From an uncultured Clostridium sp. (GTDB taxonomy: Bacteria > Bacillota > Clostridia > TANB77 > CAG-508), in the NCBI GenBank assembly GCA_948472955.1, contig CAOKVW010000004.1:1-46068 (forward strand): a DNA stretch of 46,068 bases. The letters run 5' to 3'. This document shows positions 1-8,251 of this stretch, in pieces. The notes beneath the pieces are model-generated. The model did not search any database. It was not told the origin of the DNA and saw only the letters and a program-made list of their open reading frames with translations. Numbering within the stretch: the stretch's first letter is position 1; each line of letters starts with the position of its first letter. Position numbers and translations under genes: made by a program.

Positions 1-69
1 TAGCATAGAATTATGGTATGAAACGATATGATTTAATAATTTTTACTTTTTTTCATGAGTAGAAAATAA

Positions 70-150
70 GGACTTGGGGACTTGGGGACGTTTATGATGT
101 CCCAACCATTAGGTTTGGTAAATAATATACGTCCCCATGTCCCCATGTCC
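70..150. repeat. Inverted repeat, GGACATGGGGACGT family (copy 1)
   Basis: Arms at 70-91 and 129-150 are 22 nt long and complementary with two mismatches. They are built from the unit GGACATGGGGACGT, which also forms the inverted repeats at 33139-33201 and 40385-40512. The element lies just downstream of the small membrane protein gene, so as RNA it could form a 3' hairpin. It looks like a dispersed REP/MITE-type palindrome. No transposase is present nearby. Confidence 0.75.
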
Positions 151-158
151 TACGCTGT

Positions 159-644
159 CTATCTACGTCTACATCCGCAATTATTGGTATTATTATTTGA
201 ATTTGAAACTATATTAACTCTTGTACTTGTTCCATTCGAGCTAGTTACCTGATAGCTACGGCCATTATCTTCTTGTGGACAGCCACAATTATTAGATGTA
301 TCATCTTGAATACTCCTAATGGTTATCACATTATTATCATTATTACAATTATTATTATGACAAGAACATCTCTCTTCTCTTCTACAACAACATGAATTTT
401 CTCTTTCACATCTATTTAAAAATCTGGTTATGACACAAGTAAGAAATGCTGTAATATAACTAATAATAGCATATACGATAGCAGCAATTAAAAAGTTTAA
501 GTTATTTACTATAAATGTAACGATTAGAAAAACTGCAAATATAATAGCAGCAACCAATATAGGGTTTTTCAAGATTTTTTGCAAAGCAATTGAAATGATA
601 ATGACGGCAATTGGTAATGCAAAAAATATAAGTAAAATATTCAT
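159..644 (-). CDS. Small membrane protein with Cys/Asn-rich tail (DUF2651-like)
   Basis: The product is 161 aa. I chose the ATG at 644 rather than the upstream ATG at 662 because AAAGGAGAGG sits directly before it and would lie inside the longer reading frame. The first ~75 residues form three hydrophobic segments that resemble the DUF2651/YbeF family of small membrane proteins, as I recall that family. The remainder is polar, rich in Asn, Cys and Arg, with Cys clusters (SCCCRREERCSCH, NNCGCP, NNCGCRRR) that could bind metal or form disulfides. It is the last gene of the minus-strand cdaA-truA group. The function is unknown. The only CGG near its end is out of frame. Confidence 0.65.
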   Translation of the reverse strand: MNILLIFFALPIAVIIISIALQKILKNPILVAAIIFAVFLIVTFIVNNLNFLIAAIVYAIISYITAFLTCVITRFLNRCERENSCCCRREERCSCHNNNCNNDNNVITIRSIQDDTSNNCGCPQEDNGRSYQVTSSNGTSTRVNIVSNSNNNTNNCGCRRR

Positions 645-714
645 AATTCCTCTCCTTTTCATTTTTACTATATTTTATGCATGATTACTATCATTTGTTA
701 AACCTTACCATTTT

Positions 715-1458
715 CTATGCTTCATACTCTACTTTTACTAAATATAATCCTTGGGGTGGTAATGTTTTCCCTGCTTTTGCTCTATCTTTTTCTTTTATAA
801 TAGTAACAATCTCCTCTGGCTCTATATTACCCAATCCGACTTCCACCAAAGTTCCTGCGATAATTCTTACCATGTTATATAAAAATCCATTTCCTGTTAA
901 TTCAATCCATATCCTATCGTTTTCTTTTTCTATGATTTCTGCTTTATAGATGGTTCTTACACTACTTTTGGAACTAGTTCCACTTGCTTTAAAAGCTTTA
1001 AAATCATGTTCTCCTTCAAAAAAATGAATGGCTTCTTTCATTTTATCAACATTTAATTTCATCCCAATATGTGTTTCTAAATTTCGATAAATGGCTGTTC
1101 CAATTTTTGAATTGTTAATTATATAACGATATGTTTTTCTTTTACAAGATAATCTACTATGAAATCTCTCATCCATTTCCTCTGCTGATTTCACCAAAAT
1201 TGATTTTTTTAAATTACTATTAATGGCTATTGCAAATTTTTCAATGGGAATATTCGAATTGGTTTTAAAATTGGCCACTTGTCCTAATGCGTGTACCCCA
1301 CTATCTGTTCTTCCAGATGCCATTAATTCAATTTCCTCTCCTGTTATTTGTTCAATGGCTTTTTCTATGGTACCTTGTATGTTCAGTTTATCGGGTTGTT
1401 TCTGCCATCCATGAAATTCTTTGCCATCATATTCAATTACTAATTTTATATTTCTCAT
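715..1458 (-). CDS. truA: tRNA pseudouridine(38-40) synthase TruA
   Basis: TruA isomerises uridines 38-40 in the anticodon arm of tRNAs to pseudouridine. At 247 aa it has the usual bacterial length. The catalytic motif GRTDSGVHA is at residues 49-57, with Asp52 as the expected nucleophile. The C-terminal part has the family segment GNGFLYNMVRIIAGTL. The ATG is preceded by AGGAGAAAG. The gene follows cdaA by about 53 bp, a gap filled by a perfect 13-bp hairpin, so the two are probably co-transcribed. Confidence 0.95.
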   Translation of the reverse strand: MRNIKLVIEYDGKEFHGWQKQPDKLNIQGTIEKAIEQITGEEIELMASGRTDSGVHALGQVANFKTNSNIPIEKFAIAINSNLKKSILVKSAEEMDERFHSRLSCKRKTYRYIINNSKIGTAIYRNLETHIGMKLNVDKMKEAIHFFEGEHDFKAFKASGTSSKSSVRTIYKAEIIEKENDRIWIELTGNGFLYNMVRIIAGTLVEVGLGNIEPEEIVTIIKEKDRAKAGKTLPPQGLYLVKVEYEA

Positions 1459-1477
1459 ATCTTTCTCCTAATATAGG

Positions 1478-1512
1478 AATGGCAAGTTTGTACCTGTCCC
1501 AAACTTGCCATT
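1478..1512. repeat. Perfect 13-bp inverted repeat between cdaA and truA
   Basis: AATGGCAAGTTTG at 1478-1490 and its exact reverse complement at 1500-1512 flank a 9-nt loop. The element begins at the cdaA stop codon and ends about 20 nt before the truA start. It has no T-run, so a stability or attenuation hairpin inside the transcript is more likely than a full terminator. The loop contains CCTGTCC, reminiscent of other dispersed palindromes in the window, but I cannot show a shared origin. Confidence 0.6.
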
Positions 1513-2423
1513 TAATTTTCCTCTTGTTTCTTTTCTTCTTTTATTTTTTTTAATCTACTTTTTCTCTCTTTTTTCTCAACCGTAAATCTTTTTGTCACAA
1601 TATTATTAATTAAAATTTTCTTTAAGACATCTTCTCTTACATCAGCAATTAAAGTCCCATCTTTTGCTACTGACATCTTACCTGTTTCTTCTGATACTAC
1701 CACCACAATACTATCCGATTGCTTCGATATTCCAATGGCTGCTCTATGTCTGGTTCCTAATTCTTTTGCAATATCTTTGTCATCTGCCAATGGCAATACA
1801 CATGCTGCTGCTGCAATTTTATTTCCTGCTATAATAACGGCTCCATCATGTAGAGGGGTTTTGGGCTCAAATATATTAACTAATAATTGTGGCGAAACCT
1901 CTGCATTCATTGGAATTCCTGTTGCTATAATATCTTGGATTGCAATATCTCTTTCTATTACAATTAGTGCTCCTGTTCTTGCTTTGGAAAGCTCTGTTGC
2001 CGCAATTACTACTTTATAGATATCCTCTTTCGTTTTGGTTGATACATCTTTGTCAATTCCAAAGAACTTTGTCAATTTATTGGTTCCTAATTGCTCTAAT
2101 CCTCTTCTTAATTCCGGTTGGAAAATAACAATAATAGCAATAACTCCTAAATTCATAATACCTGTTAAAATCCAGTTTAAAATTTTTAAATTTAAAAGCC
2201 CACTGATCCAAGTTGCGATAATAAAAAGTGCTATTCCTTTTATTAATTGCCACGCTCTAGAGCCTCTTAATACTTTAAAAAAGCAATATAATAAAAATAT
2301 TACAATGGCTAAGTCTATGATTAATGTAATTAATTCTAATGGGTTTTCTTGTAATGATTTAATATAAGACATGATATTGTCTTTATAAAAATTTTCCCAA
2401 TTCATTCCTAAATTGATTACCAT
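1512..2423 (-). CDS. cdaA: Diadenylate cyclase CdaA
   Basis: CdaA makes the second messenger c-di-AMP from two ATP at the membrane, controlling potassium and osmolyte balance and wall homeostasis in Gram-positives. The 303-aa protein has three membrane helices (about residues 30-100) and then a DisA_N cyclase domain with the signatures DGA (193-195) and GTRHR (223-227). AAAGGAGAAATAA precedes the ATG. The C-terminus is a Lys/Glu-rich tail. In most Firmicutes cdaA is followed by cdaR and glmM; here the next gene is truA, so any CdaR partner must be encoded elsewhere. Confidence 0.95.
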   Translation of the reverse strand: MVINLGMNWENFYKDNIMSYIKSLQENPLELITLIIDLAIVIFLLYCFFKVLRGSRAWQLIKGIALFIIATWISGLLNLKILNWILTGIMNLGVIAIIVIFQPELRRGLEQLGTNKLTKFFGIDKDVSTKTKEDIYKVVIAATELSKARTGALIVIERDIAIQDIIATGIPMNAEVSPQLLVNIFEPKTPLHDGAVIIAGNKIAAAACVLPLADDKDIAKELGTRHRAAIGISKQSDSIVVVVSEETGKMSVAKDGTLIADVREDVLKKILINNIVTKRFTVEKKERKSRLKKIKEEKKQEEN

Positions 2424-2472
2424 TTATTTCTCCTTTTTTAGTTCTTTTGTAAAAATTACTTCTTATAAACGT

Positions 2473-2646
2473 AGTTTGAAAAAGAATTGTTATTTGGCTA
2501 GGCAAACAAATTTTTAATTTATGAGGCGTGCGTGGGCACGTTGATGCTGAGGCTGTTAAAGCTTTGCTTGTTACAGCGTCAGTATGCCGTTGCTTTAAAT
2601 TAAAAATGATGTTTAACAACGCCAAATGGCAATTATTTTTCAAACT
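2473..2646. repeat. 174-bp imperfect palindrome upstream of cdaA
   Basis: The two halves are complementary with interruptions. The outer part AGTTTGAAAAA (2473-2483) pairs with 2636-2646, TTTTTAATTTA in the middle pairs with TAAATTAAAAA, and the apex is GCTGTTAAAGC facing GCTTGTTACAGC. Transcribed from the minus strand it would give one long bulged hairpin. It fills the gap between the 47-aa membrane protein gene and cdaA, and its outer end touches the stop codon of the former. An open frame that crosses it does not look like a protein. It could be a decayed foldback element or a structured leader. Confidence 0.6.
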
Positions 2647-2789
2647 TAGCCCATTAATGCATATATAAGAGTAACCCCTGTTCCTGCTACCATCAAAAGT
2701 GCCAACACTCCTGCCATAATTTTTACAAATATCTGTCCTTTATCATATTGTCTTTTTGATGCTTTCTCTTTTGGTTCCTTCTTTTTCAT
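2646..2789 (-). CDS. 47-aa single-pass membrane protein (DUF4044-like)
   Basis: The product is 47 aa: a Lys-rich N-terminus (MKKKEPKEKASKRQYDKGQ) followed by one hydrophobic helix (about residues 21-45) and a short end. Size and layout resemble the DUF4044 family of tiny Firmicutes membrane proteins, which is a tentative match from memory. AAAGGA lies 9 nt before the ATG. An extended -10 promoter is seen at 2830-2857. It is the first gene of the minus-strand unit that continues with cdaA and truA. The function is unknown. Confidence 0.65.
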   Translation of the reverse strand: MKKKEPKEKASKRQYDKGQIFVKIMAGVLALLMVAGTGVTLIYALMG

Positions 2790-2829
2790 TTGACTCAATC
2801 CTTTCTTCACATTCTATACACTACTTACT

Positions 2830-2857
2830 ATTATAACATATCTTGTCAAAAATTCAA
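2830..2857 (-). promoter_or_regulatory. Candidate sigma-A promoter for the cdaA group
   Basis: On the minus strand TTGAAT (2852-2857) and TATAAT (2830-2835) are separated by 16 nt. The -10 box is preceded by TGT, giving an extended -10. The start point would lie about 30-40 nt upstream of the 47-aa protein gene. Confidence 0.55.
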
Positions 2858-2916
2858 TTATTTCAAAACAAATTCCAAAATTTTCTGCAAAACCTTAAAA
2901 ATTTCACAAATAAACT

Positions 2917-3336
2917 ATGGAAGAAAATAAATTAGCAATTCAAAACCAACTAACTAATGAAGATATAAAAAACTTAATATATACAATAAGAGGTAAACAA
3001 GTTATGCTAGATAGTGATGTAGCTATGTTGTATCATTACACAACTAAAAATATAAATAAAGCTGTAAAGAGAAATATAGATAGATTTCCAGAAGATTTTT
3101 GTTTTCAATTGACTGAAATGGAATTTCAAAATTTAAGGTTCCAATTTGGAACCTTAAATAAAAAAGTCAATAATGGAGAGGTAACTAGAAAATACTTGCC
3201 ATATGTTTTTACTGAACAAGGAATTTCTATGCTGTCTGGAGTATTAAAGAATGAAATTGCTATAAAAGTTAGTGTTAATATAATGAGAGCTTTTATTGAA
3301 ATGAGAAAATTTTTAATGGTCGGAGTGTTCTTATAG
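2917..3336 (+). pseudogene. ORF6N-domain protein, probably truncated
   Basis: The 139-aa frame matches the ORF6N domain of phage and mobile-element DNA-binding proteins (segments RGKQVMLDSDVAMLYHY, NIDRFPEDFCFQLT, YVFTEQGISMLSGVL, MRAFIEMRKFL). Known members usually continue for another 50 or more residues after MRAF.EMRKFL, while here the frame ends six residues later (MVGVFL). No ribosome binding site is visible before the ATG. Loss of both ends' features suggests a remnant left by an earlier mobile element, at the edge of an accessory island. Confidence 0.6.
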
Positions 3337-3432
3337 GAACTTTTATGAAATGCTGATAAATGAATAATTACACGACACAGCAAAAAGCATATTTACATTA
3401 TTTTTCAAAATTTTGTTTTGTTCGCTTGTATT

Positions 3433-3460
3433 TTAACAGATAATATTGTATAGTTATAAA
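3433..3460 (+). promoter_or_regulatory. Candidate promoter of the toxin mRNA
   Basis: TTAACA (3433-3438) and TATAAA (3455-3460) are 16 nt apart. Transcription would start near 3467 and give a leader of about 75 nt before the toxin ATG. The boxes are weaker than those of the opposing antisense promoter. Confidence 0.4.
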
Positions 3461-3540
3461 CATAGAAAATGAGAATAAGCAGTGTGAGTGCTACCACTTT
3501 ACATACACAGTTTTGACTGTGAGAATGGGGGTGGTGCTAT

Positions 3541-3654
3541 ATGGTAGAACAAGCTATGTTAATGATAATATACTTACTTTTCTACGGTTTAGTAGGAATG
3601 ACTATTATAGCATTTGCCTTGATTATTGCAATAGTAGTAATTTTGAGCAAATAA
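3541..3654 (+). CDS. Candidate type I toxin, 37-aa hydrophobic peptide
   Basis: The peptide begins MVEQAMLMIIYLLFYG and continues as a nearly unbroken hydrophobic helix ending in LSK. Length, helix and the AMLMI segment recall the small holin-like toxins of Firmicutes type I toxin-antitoxin systems. A GGGGGTGG ribosome binding site lies just before the ATG but can be covered by an upstream complementary stretch. A strong convergent promoter downstream would produce an antisense RNA. The peptide probably acts on the cytoplasmic membrane. The assignment rests on layout and composition, not on a recognised sequence family. Confidence 0.6.
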   Translation: MVEQAMLMIIYLLFYGLVGMTIIAFALIIAIVVILSK

Positions 3655-3655
3655 T

Positions 3656-3697
3656 AAAAGCACCACATTATGCTTTGCCGAGCTATGTGGTGTTTTA
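3656..3697. terminator. Bidirectional terminator of the toxin locus
   Basis: GCACCACAT (3660-3668) pairs with ATGTGGTGT (3685-3693). On the plus strand it is followed by TTTTATC, and on the minus strand by CTTTTATTATTT. It can end the toxin mRNA and the antisense RNA. Confidence 0.65.
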
Positions 3698-3740
3698 TCA
3701 ATTCTATTGGTAGCACACATTTCTGTGGCTCTCATTTTCT
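3656..3740 (-). ncRNA. Candidate antisense RNA antitoxin
   Basis: A consensus sigma-A promoter at 3747-3775 points toward the toxin gene. Its transcript would start near 3740 and end at the hairpin at 3656-3697, giving an RNA of about 85 nt complementary to the 3' part of the toxin mRNA. This is the arrangement of type I antitoxins such as RatA. The 5' end is inferred from promoter position only. Confidence 0.5.
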
Positions 3741-3746
3741 ATTTTT

Positions 3747-3775
3747 ATTATACATACATTTTTTTGTTTTGTCAA
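3747..3775 (-). promoter_or_regulatory. Consensus promoter of the antisense RNA
   Basis: On the minus strand TTGACA (3770-3775) and TATAAT (3747-3752) are separated by exactly 17 nt, a perfect sigma-A consensus. No protein gene follows it before the toxin locus, so it most likely drives a small RNA. Confidence 0.75.
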
Positions 3776-3845
3776 ATATTAAAATCCACATTATTGCAGA
3801 AAATTTATATTAGTAATTGAATTTTTCACACATTTATTATTTTTT

Positions 3846-4061
3846 CTACTTTTTTATAGTTTTTATTATTTCTGTGGATTGTATTTTATTATCAATTTTG
3901 TTTTTTATTGTACTCAAAAAATATCCCTCTGCTCTAAGTTCGTCTTTCATGTTTAAAATTTCTTCATAAGTAAACCATCTTACATTTGATATTTCGTCTC
4001 CATCTATTTTAATATTTTCATCTACAATTTTAGTATCAAATTCATAAGTTCTGCAACACAG
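3846..4061 (-). pseudogene. Nudix hydrolase fragment (C-terminal part)
   Basis: In a frame different from the restriction gene, the minus strand encodes about 70 residues including YEFDTKIVDENIKIDGDE and VRWFTYEEILNM, typical of the last third of Nudix hydrolases. It ends at a TAG at 3846. Upstream the frame is closed by TGA at 4062-4064 and no Nudix box is present. The 5' end of this fragment overlaps the last ~13 codons of the MmeI-like gene, so the junction near 4050 looks like a deletion or insertion boundary between two once separate genes. Confidence 0.55.
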
Positions 4062-6810
4062 TCAGATTCTGTCATTGTTCGCCAATTAAAACCGTAGGCT
4101 TCCATTACTGCTTTGTCGTTTTCTTGATGTGCTTTTCTTAATTCCTTTGGCATTGTAAGTTCATTATATAAATCCGCAAGAGAACTTTCCGGAAATAGTG
4201 ATCTTGCTGTTAATATTTCCTGTGCTGTTTTTTCAATTCTTAATTTGTGTTTTTCTGTTAAGTCTGGAAATGGAAAATTATTATAAATAGCTGGTGAATA
4301 TCGAATATCACTTTTTAATCTTCCACAAACAATTTTAGTCCAAGCCATATGAACATTTGATGTTAATATGCCAAAATCATAAATAGATATATTAGGAATT
4401 ATACTACAAGCATTACTTGCTATTACAATAGGATCTATAAATCCTATTGGAATATATTTTCTATTTTGTGATGAATGTTCAGGAATAATCAAATATGTTG
4501 TTTTAGGTTGTCTATTTTGACAAAACAAATATGGATATATAGCCATTTTTCTTATTCTATCGGCATTACTTTTTTCTCTTAAAGTTTTTACTTTTAACAA
4601 TCTTTCATTGATTTCTTTAATATTAGAAAGTAAATTAGGTGCAATATTTTCAAACCAAAAACAATATCTTGTATATTTTCCCTCTTTATCGTGCAAAAAT
4701 TCTCTTGCTCCCATAAAAGGTCTTATATAATCCTTTAAAATAGGATATTTCTTTTCAAAGTATTCTTTTTCTTCAATCGTTAATAGCAATCCACCATCAT
4801 CAGTCGGGGGACTTCCAGTAGTCATTTTAGGCATATTATTTCTTGGTATATTGGTTCTATTAGTAATCCAAATATCAGCAGTAGGTTGTAAGTATGGGTT
4901 GATATGTTCACACTTTAACATTTTATTTTCACTATATATTATTTTTTCTTTTTTCACTTTTGCATTTGAAAAGCCTACTATTACACAATGAACATTAGCT
5001 TTTTGAGTTGCTTCATTATCCCAAATAAATGTTGTATAAGCAAATTGAATTTCAATATTTCTTTCTTCAATAAGATATTTCCAGAATGTAGGTACACTTT
5101 CCCCTTGACAAACTGAATTGGTAGAAACAAAAGCAACTTTTATTTTTCCTGGCATAACATTATCTATAAAGTCACTTGCTTTCTTAAACCAACAAATAAC
5201 ATAGTCTAGTTTAGTTTCGATTGCTCCTTTTCCAAATATATTAGCCATATCATCCTTTTGTGTTTCATTTTTTAAATATTGTCCTACAAATGGTGGATTT
5301 CCCATGATATAATTCAATTCTTCTTTTGGAACAATTTGATTCCAATCCATTCTTAAAGCATTTCCTTCGGTTATATTAGTATAAGACTTTAAAGGTAAAA
5401 AGTCTAAATTCAAATGTAAGATTTCCTCTGTTTTCTTCATCATTTGACTTTCAGCTATCCATAAAGCAGTTTTTGCAACAGTTACAGCGAAATCGTTGAT
5501 TTCTATCCCATAAAATTGACCAATAGAAACTTTTATTGGATTATAGGTACTATCTCCAAATTGAATTTGTCCGTTTATTTAACTTTTCAAGTGCCTTATT
5601 CTCTAGTCTCCTCAAGGACAAATATGTTTCCGTTAAAAAGTTACCACTACCGGCACGCTGGATCCAAAAATTTTAGTTTTGCTATTTTCTCTTGAAAAGC
5701 TATAACATTGTCTTTTATTGCTTTTTGTGTCGTTAAATTCAATATTTTATTTTCTAATTCTTCTTGTAAGTCATTCAAAAATAATGGGTCTATTACTTTG
5801 TGGATATTCTCAATTGATGTATAGTGCATTCCACCAGTACGTCTCGTTTCAGGATTTAATGTACTTTCAAATACAGCACCAAAAATAGTAGGTGAAATAT
5901 CGCTCCAATCAAAATCTTCACTTGCTTTTGACAATATGATTTCTTTTACTTTTTCATTTAACATTGGAATTTCAATATTTCTATCTGCAAATAATCCACC
6001 ATTCACATAGGGAAATTGCGACAATTCTTCTGTCATGTAAATATCTCTATTTTCTATTTTGGTGTCTAATACTTTGAATAAATCAATTAAGGCTCGTCTT
6101 AAATCTTTTGCTTCAAAACGTGCTAAATAATCATGAAACATATTGTGTCTTCCAAATAATCCAGCATCTTCTGCATATAAACAAAAAACTAATCTAACGC
6201 ATAACATATTTAAACTTTTTAAAGTTTCTTTATTTTTAGAATCTTTATATAATGGTAAAATTTCATCATATATTTTGCCAACCAATTCTCCTGCTTGAAT
6301 CGAAACTTGTATTTCTTTTTTTATATTACTATTCCCAGTGTCTACCATAAATTGTAAACGATAATATTCTTTTTCTAAATCTTTCAATAATATTTCTTCT
6401 GGTTCTCCATTTGGATTTTCCATGTTATAAATTAAAAAAGACTTAAAGTTACAAGTAATAACCCATTTAGGATGCTTTGATAATGGTAACTCTGCAATAT
6501 ACTTTTTAGCTTGTTGAAATGGATTAAGAAGTGAACCATCGGATTGCCTAATTCCTTTTTTTAAATCCTTGTCTATACTCTTTTGTTCTATTAAAACTTT
6601 AGTAGATGGAATATAAGCATCTATAAAACCTGTATTTTTATCTATATGCACTTGATCTTCAAACTCAATAAATTCTTCTGGTCTATCAATTCCATATACT
6701 CTGCTCAATAATTGAATCCAAAATATTTGGCTTTGACCTTTTTCGTATCCTTTATCTTTCCAAAATTCTGTAAATTGTTTTGCCGCTTGCTTTTGTTCCT
6801 TTTCTGTCAT
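4022..6810 (-). CDS. MmeI-like type IIL restriction-modification enzyme, two +1 shifts at CGG
   Basis: This is a single-chain nuclease plus N6-adenine methylase of the MmeI/YeeA class. The N-terminus has a PD-(D/E)XK-type nuclease (Asp64, Glu75, Lys77). A helical linker follows, then methylase motif I (DPACGSGNF) and motif IV NPPF (504-507). The C-terminal part would be the target-recognition region. In the literal frame the protein stops after DPAC-R. Skipping one C in CGG at 5650-5652 and one in CGG at 5571-5573 gives a continuous 928-aa protein with Gly387 and Gly413; MmeI is about 919 aa. GGAGGATAACT precedes the ATG. The extreme C-terminus may be cut by the Nudix junction. If CGG is not recoded, the gene is dead. 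Confidence 0.85.
5571..5573 (-). other. +1 frameshift site at in-frame CGG (Lys-CGG-A, Gly413)
   Basis: The zero frame reads AAA CGG ACA and hits a TAG 21 nt after the CGG. Skipping the C gives AAA GGA CAA ATT CAA TTT GGA (KGQIQFG), which stays open to the end of the methylase gene. It is the second of two such sites in this gene. Confidence 0.85.
5650..5652 (-). other. +1 frameshift site at in-frame CGG (Cys-CGG-T, Gly387)
   Basis: The zero frame reads TGC CGG TAG, an immediate stop. Skipping the C gives TGC GGT AGT GGT AAC TTT, which is methylase motif I (CGSGNF), the S-adenosylmethionine-binding loop that must be intact for activity. Confidence 0.88.
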
Positions 6811-6845
6811 AGTTATCCTCCAAAATTACTATTCTATTTTTACCT

Positions 6846-6874
6846 ATATTATCACAAAAACAGACAATTATCAA
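6846..6874 (-). promoter_or_regulatory. Candidate promoter of the MmeI-like gene
   Basis: On the minus strand TTGATA (6869-6874) and TAATAT (6846-6851) are separated by 17 nt, about 35 nt before the start codon. The promoter overlaps the terminator hairpin of the upstream pdp operon. Confidence 0.5.
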
Positions 6875-6888
6875 TTAATTGTCTGTTT
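6856..6888 (-). terminator. Terminator of the rnhB-pdp transcript
   Basis: AAACAGACAATTA and TAATTGTCTGTTT form a perfect 13-bp stem with a 5-nt loop. On the minus strand it is followed by a short T-run. It lies about 30 nt after the pdp stop codon. Confidence 0.7.
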
Positions 6889-6919
6889 ATATTTTGTAAA
6901 TGATACACACTATTATATT

Positions 6920-8227
6920 TTATCCTTTCATAACTTCCCATATTGTATTTTCTTTTAAAACATTATCCTGCGAAATCTTAATAATATCCTTTAATTTCTC
7001 CTTTGCTTTTTGTAACTTTTGCACATCATTAGCATGGACATAAGCCAGTACTTCCTTGTTATTTACCCTATGTGCTACTTTTTTCGCCAAGACAATTCCC
7101 ACTGTTGCATCTATATCTTGTTCTTTTTTCTCTCTTCCTGCCCCTAAAAATCCCGCCAATTTTCCAATCTCTTTGCTATCAATTTCTTGTATAAATCCAT
7201 TTGTTTCACTATAAATCGGCTCTCTATATTTTGCTTTTGGTAATTTTTCTAGATTTTCTAGATAGGTAATATCTCCCCCTTGTCTTTTCACCAATTCCAT
7301 GAATTTAAAATAAGCCTTTCCGTTCGTAATATTCTCCAACAATCTTTTTTTATTTTCCTCTAATCCTTTTCCTTTACCAGATAACTGAAGCATATAAGCA
7401 CCTAACTCTAATACAACTTGCTTTAAGTCTTCTGGCATATCTCCTTGTAAAAATTTAACCGCTTCTATCACTTCCAATGAGTTTCCAACTGCATATCCTA
7501 AAGGTTCATTCATATTGGTTAAGACACAAACCGTTTCTCTATTTGCTAATTTTCCTATTTGAATCATAGTGTTAGCTAAGTTCCTGGCATCTTGTATATT
7601 TTTCATAAAGGCACCTTTTCCCACTGTTACATCTAGCACTATTTTTTGGGCACCACTTGCAATTTTCTTGCTCATAATACTAGATGCTATTAGTGGAATA
7701 CTTTCCACACAAGAAATGCTATCCCTAAGTGCATACAACTTTTTATCAGCAGGTGCCAAATTCAATGTTTGCGAAATCATGCTAATTCCAATTTCTTGCA
7801 CATTTTTCACAAATTGTTCCATTTCAATGGAGGTTTGATAACCTGGAATGGCTTCCAATTTATCCACTGTTCCACCTGTAAACCCCAATCCTCTACCTGA
7901 CATCTTAGCCACTGGTACTCCTAAGGAACTAACTAATGGTAAAAGGATAAGAGAAACTTTGTCTCCTACCCCTCCTGTGGAATGTTTATCCACAATCGCC
8001 TCTCCTAGTGTGGATAAATCTAATATTTCTCCTGAATGAGCCATTGCTAATGTCAAGTCTGTTGTTTCTTGGTGTGTCATTCCATTTAGATAAATTGCCA
8101 TAACCAAAGCTGCTACTTGATAATCCGTTATTTTGTCTTGTGTATAGGCATTCACAAAATACTCAATTTCTTCTTTTGATAATTCTTTCTTATCTCTCTT
8201 TTTCTCTATGATTTCTAAAAAGTTCAC
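6920..8227 (-). CDS. pdp: Pyrimidine-nucleoside phosphorylase
   Basis: The enzyme cleaves uridine and thymidine or deoxyuridine with phosphate to base and (deoxy)ribose-1-phosphate, a salvage step. The 435-aa length is normal for the Pdp/DeoA family. The phosphate-binding loop is the KHSTGGVGDKVSL stretch, followed by KMSGRGLGFTGGTVDKLEAI. The start is GTG with AGGGGAAATAAGA before it. It follows rnhB by 24 nt and is probably co-transcribed with it. Several CGG triplets occur in the gene, all out of frame. Confidence 0.93.
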   Translation of the reverse strand: MNFLEIIEKKRDKKELSKEEIEYFVNAYTQDKITDYQVAALVMAIYLNGMTHQETTDLTLAMAHSGEILDLSTLGEAIVDKHSTGGVGDKVSLILLPLVSSLGVPVAKMSGRGLGFTGGTVDKLEAIPGYQTSIEMEQFVKNVQEIGISMISQTLNLAPADKKLYALRDSISCVESIPLIASSIMSKKIASGAQKIVLDVTVGKGAFMKNIQDARNLANTMIQIGKLANRETVCVLTNMNEPLGYAVGNSLEVIEAVKFLQGDMPEDLKQVVLELGAYMLQLSGKGKGLEENKKRLLENITNGKAYFKFMELVKRQGGDITYLENLEKLPKAKYREPIYSETNGFIQEIDSKEIGKLAGFLGAGREKKEQDIDATVGIVLAKKVAHRVNNKEVLAYVHANDVQKLQKAKEKLKDIIKISQDNVLKENTIWEVMKG

Positions 8228-8251
8228 TCTTATTTCCCCTATTCTTTTGGT

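Larger units (their letters stand above)
3462..3745. repeat. Inverted repeat enclosing the toxin gene
   Basis: The stretch 3462-3496 (AGAAAATGAGA, then AGTGCTACCA) is nearly the reverse complement of 3708-3745 (TGGTAGCACAC, then TCTCATTTTCT). In a transcript of the toxin gene the 5' and 3' ends could therefore pair. In addition CTACCAC (3491-3497) can pair with GTGGTG in front of the toxin ATG, hiding the ribosome binding site. Both properties are typical of type I toxin mRNAs. Confidence 0.6.

Noticed and set aside
2383..2643. 86-aa minus-strand open frame across the region upstream of cdaA
   Set aside because: It crosses the long palindrome, overlaps the cdaA ribosome binding site and start, has low-complexity composition and resembles no family.
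3513..3713. 66-aa plus-strand open frame over the toxin locus
   Set aside because: It is in another frame from the 37-aa peptide, has no ribosome binding site and runs through the terminator hairpin.
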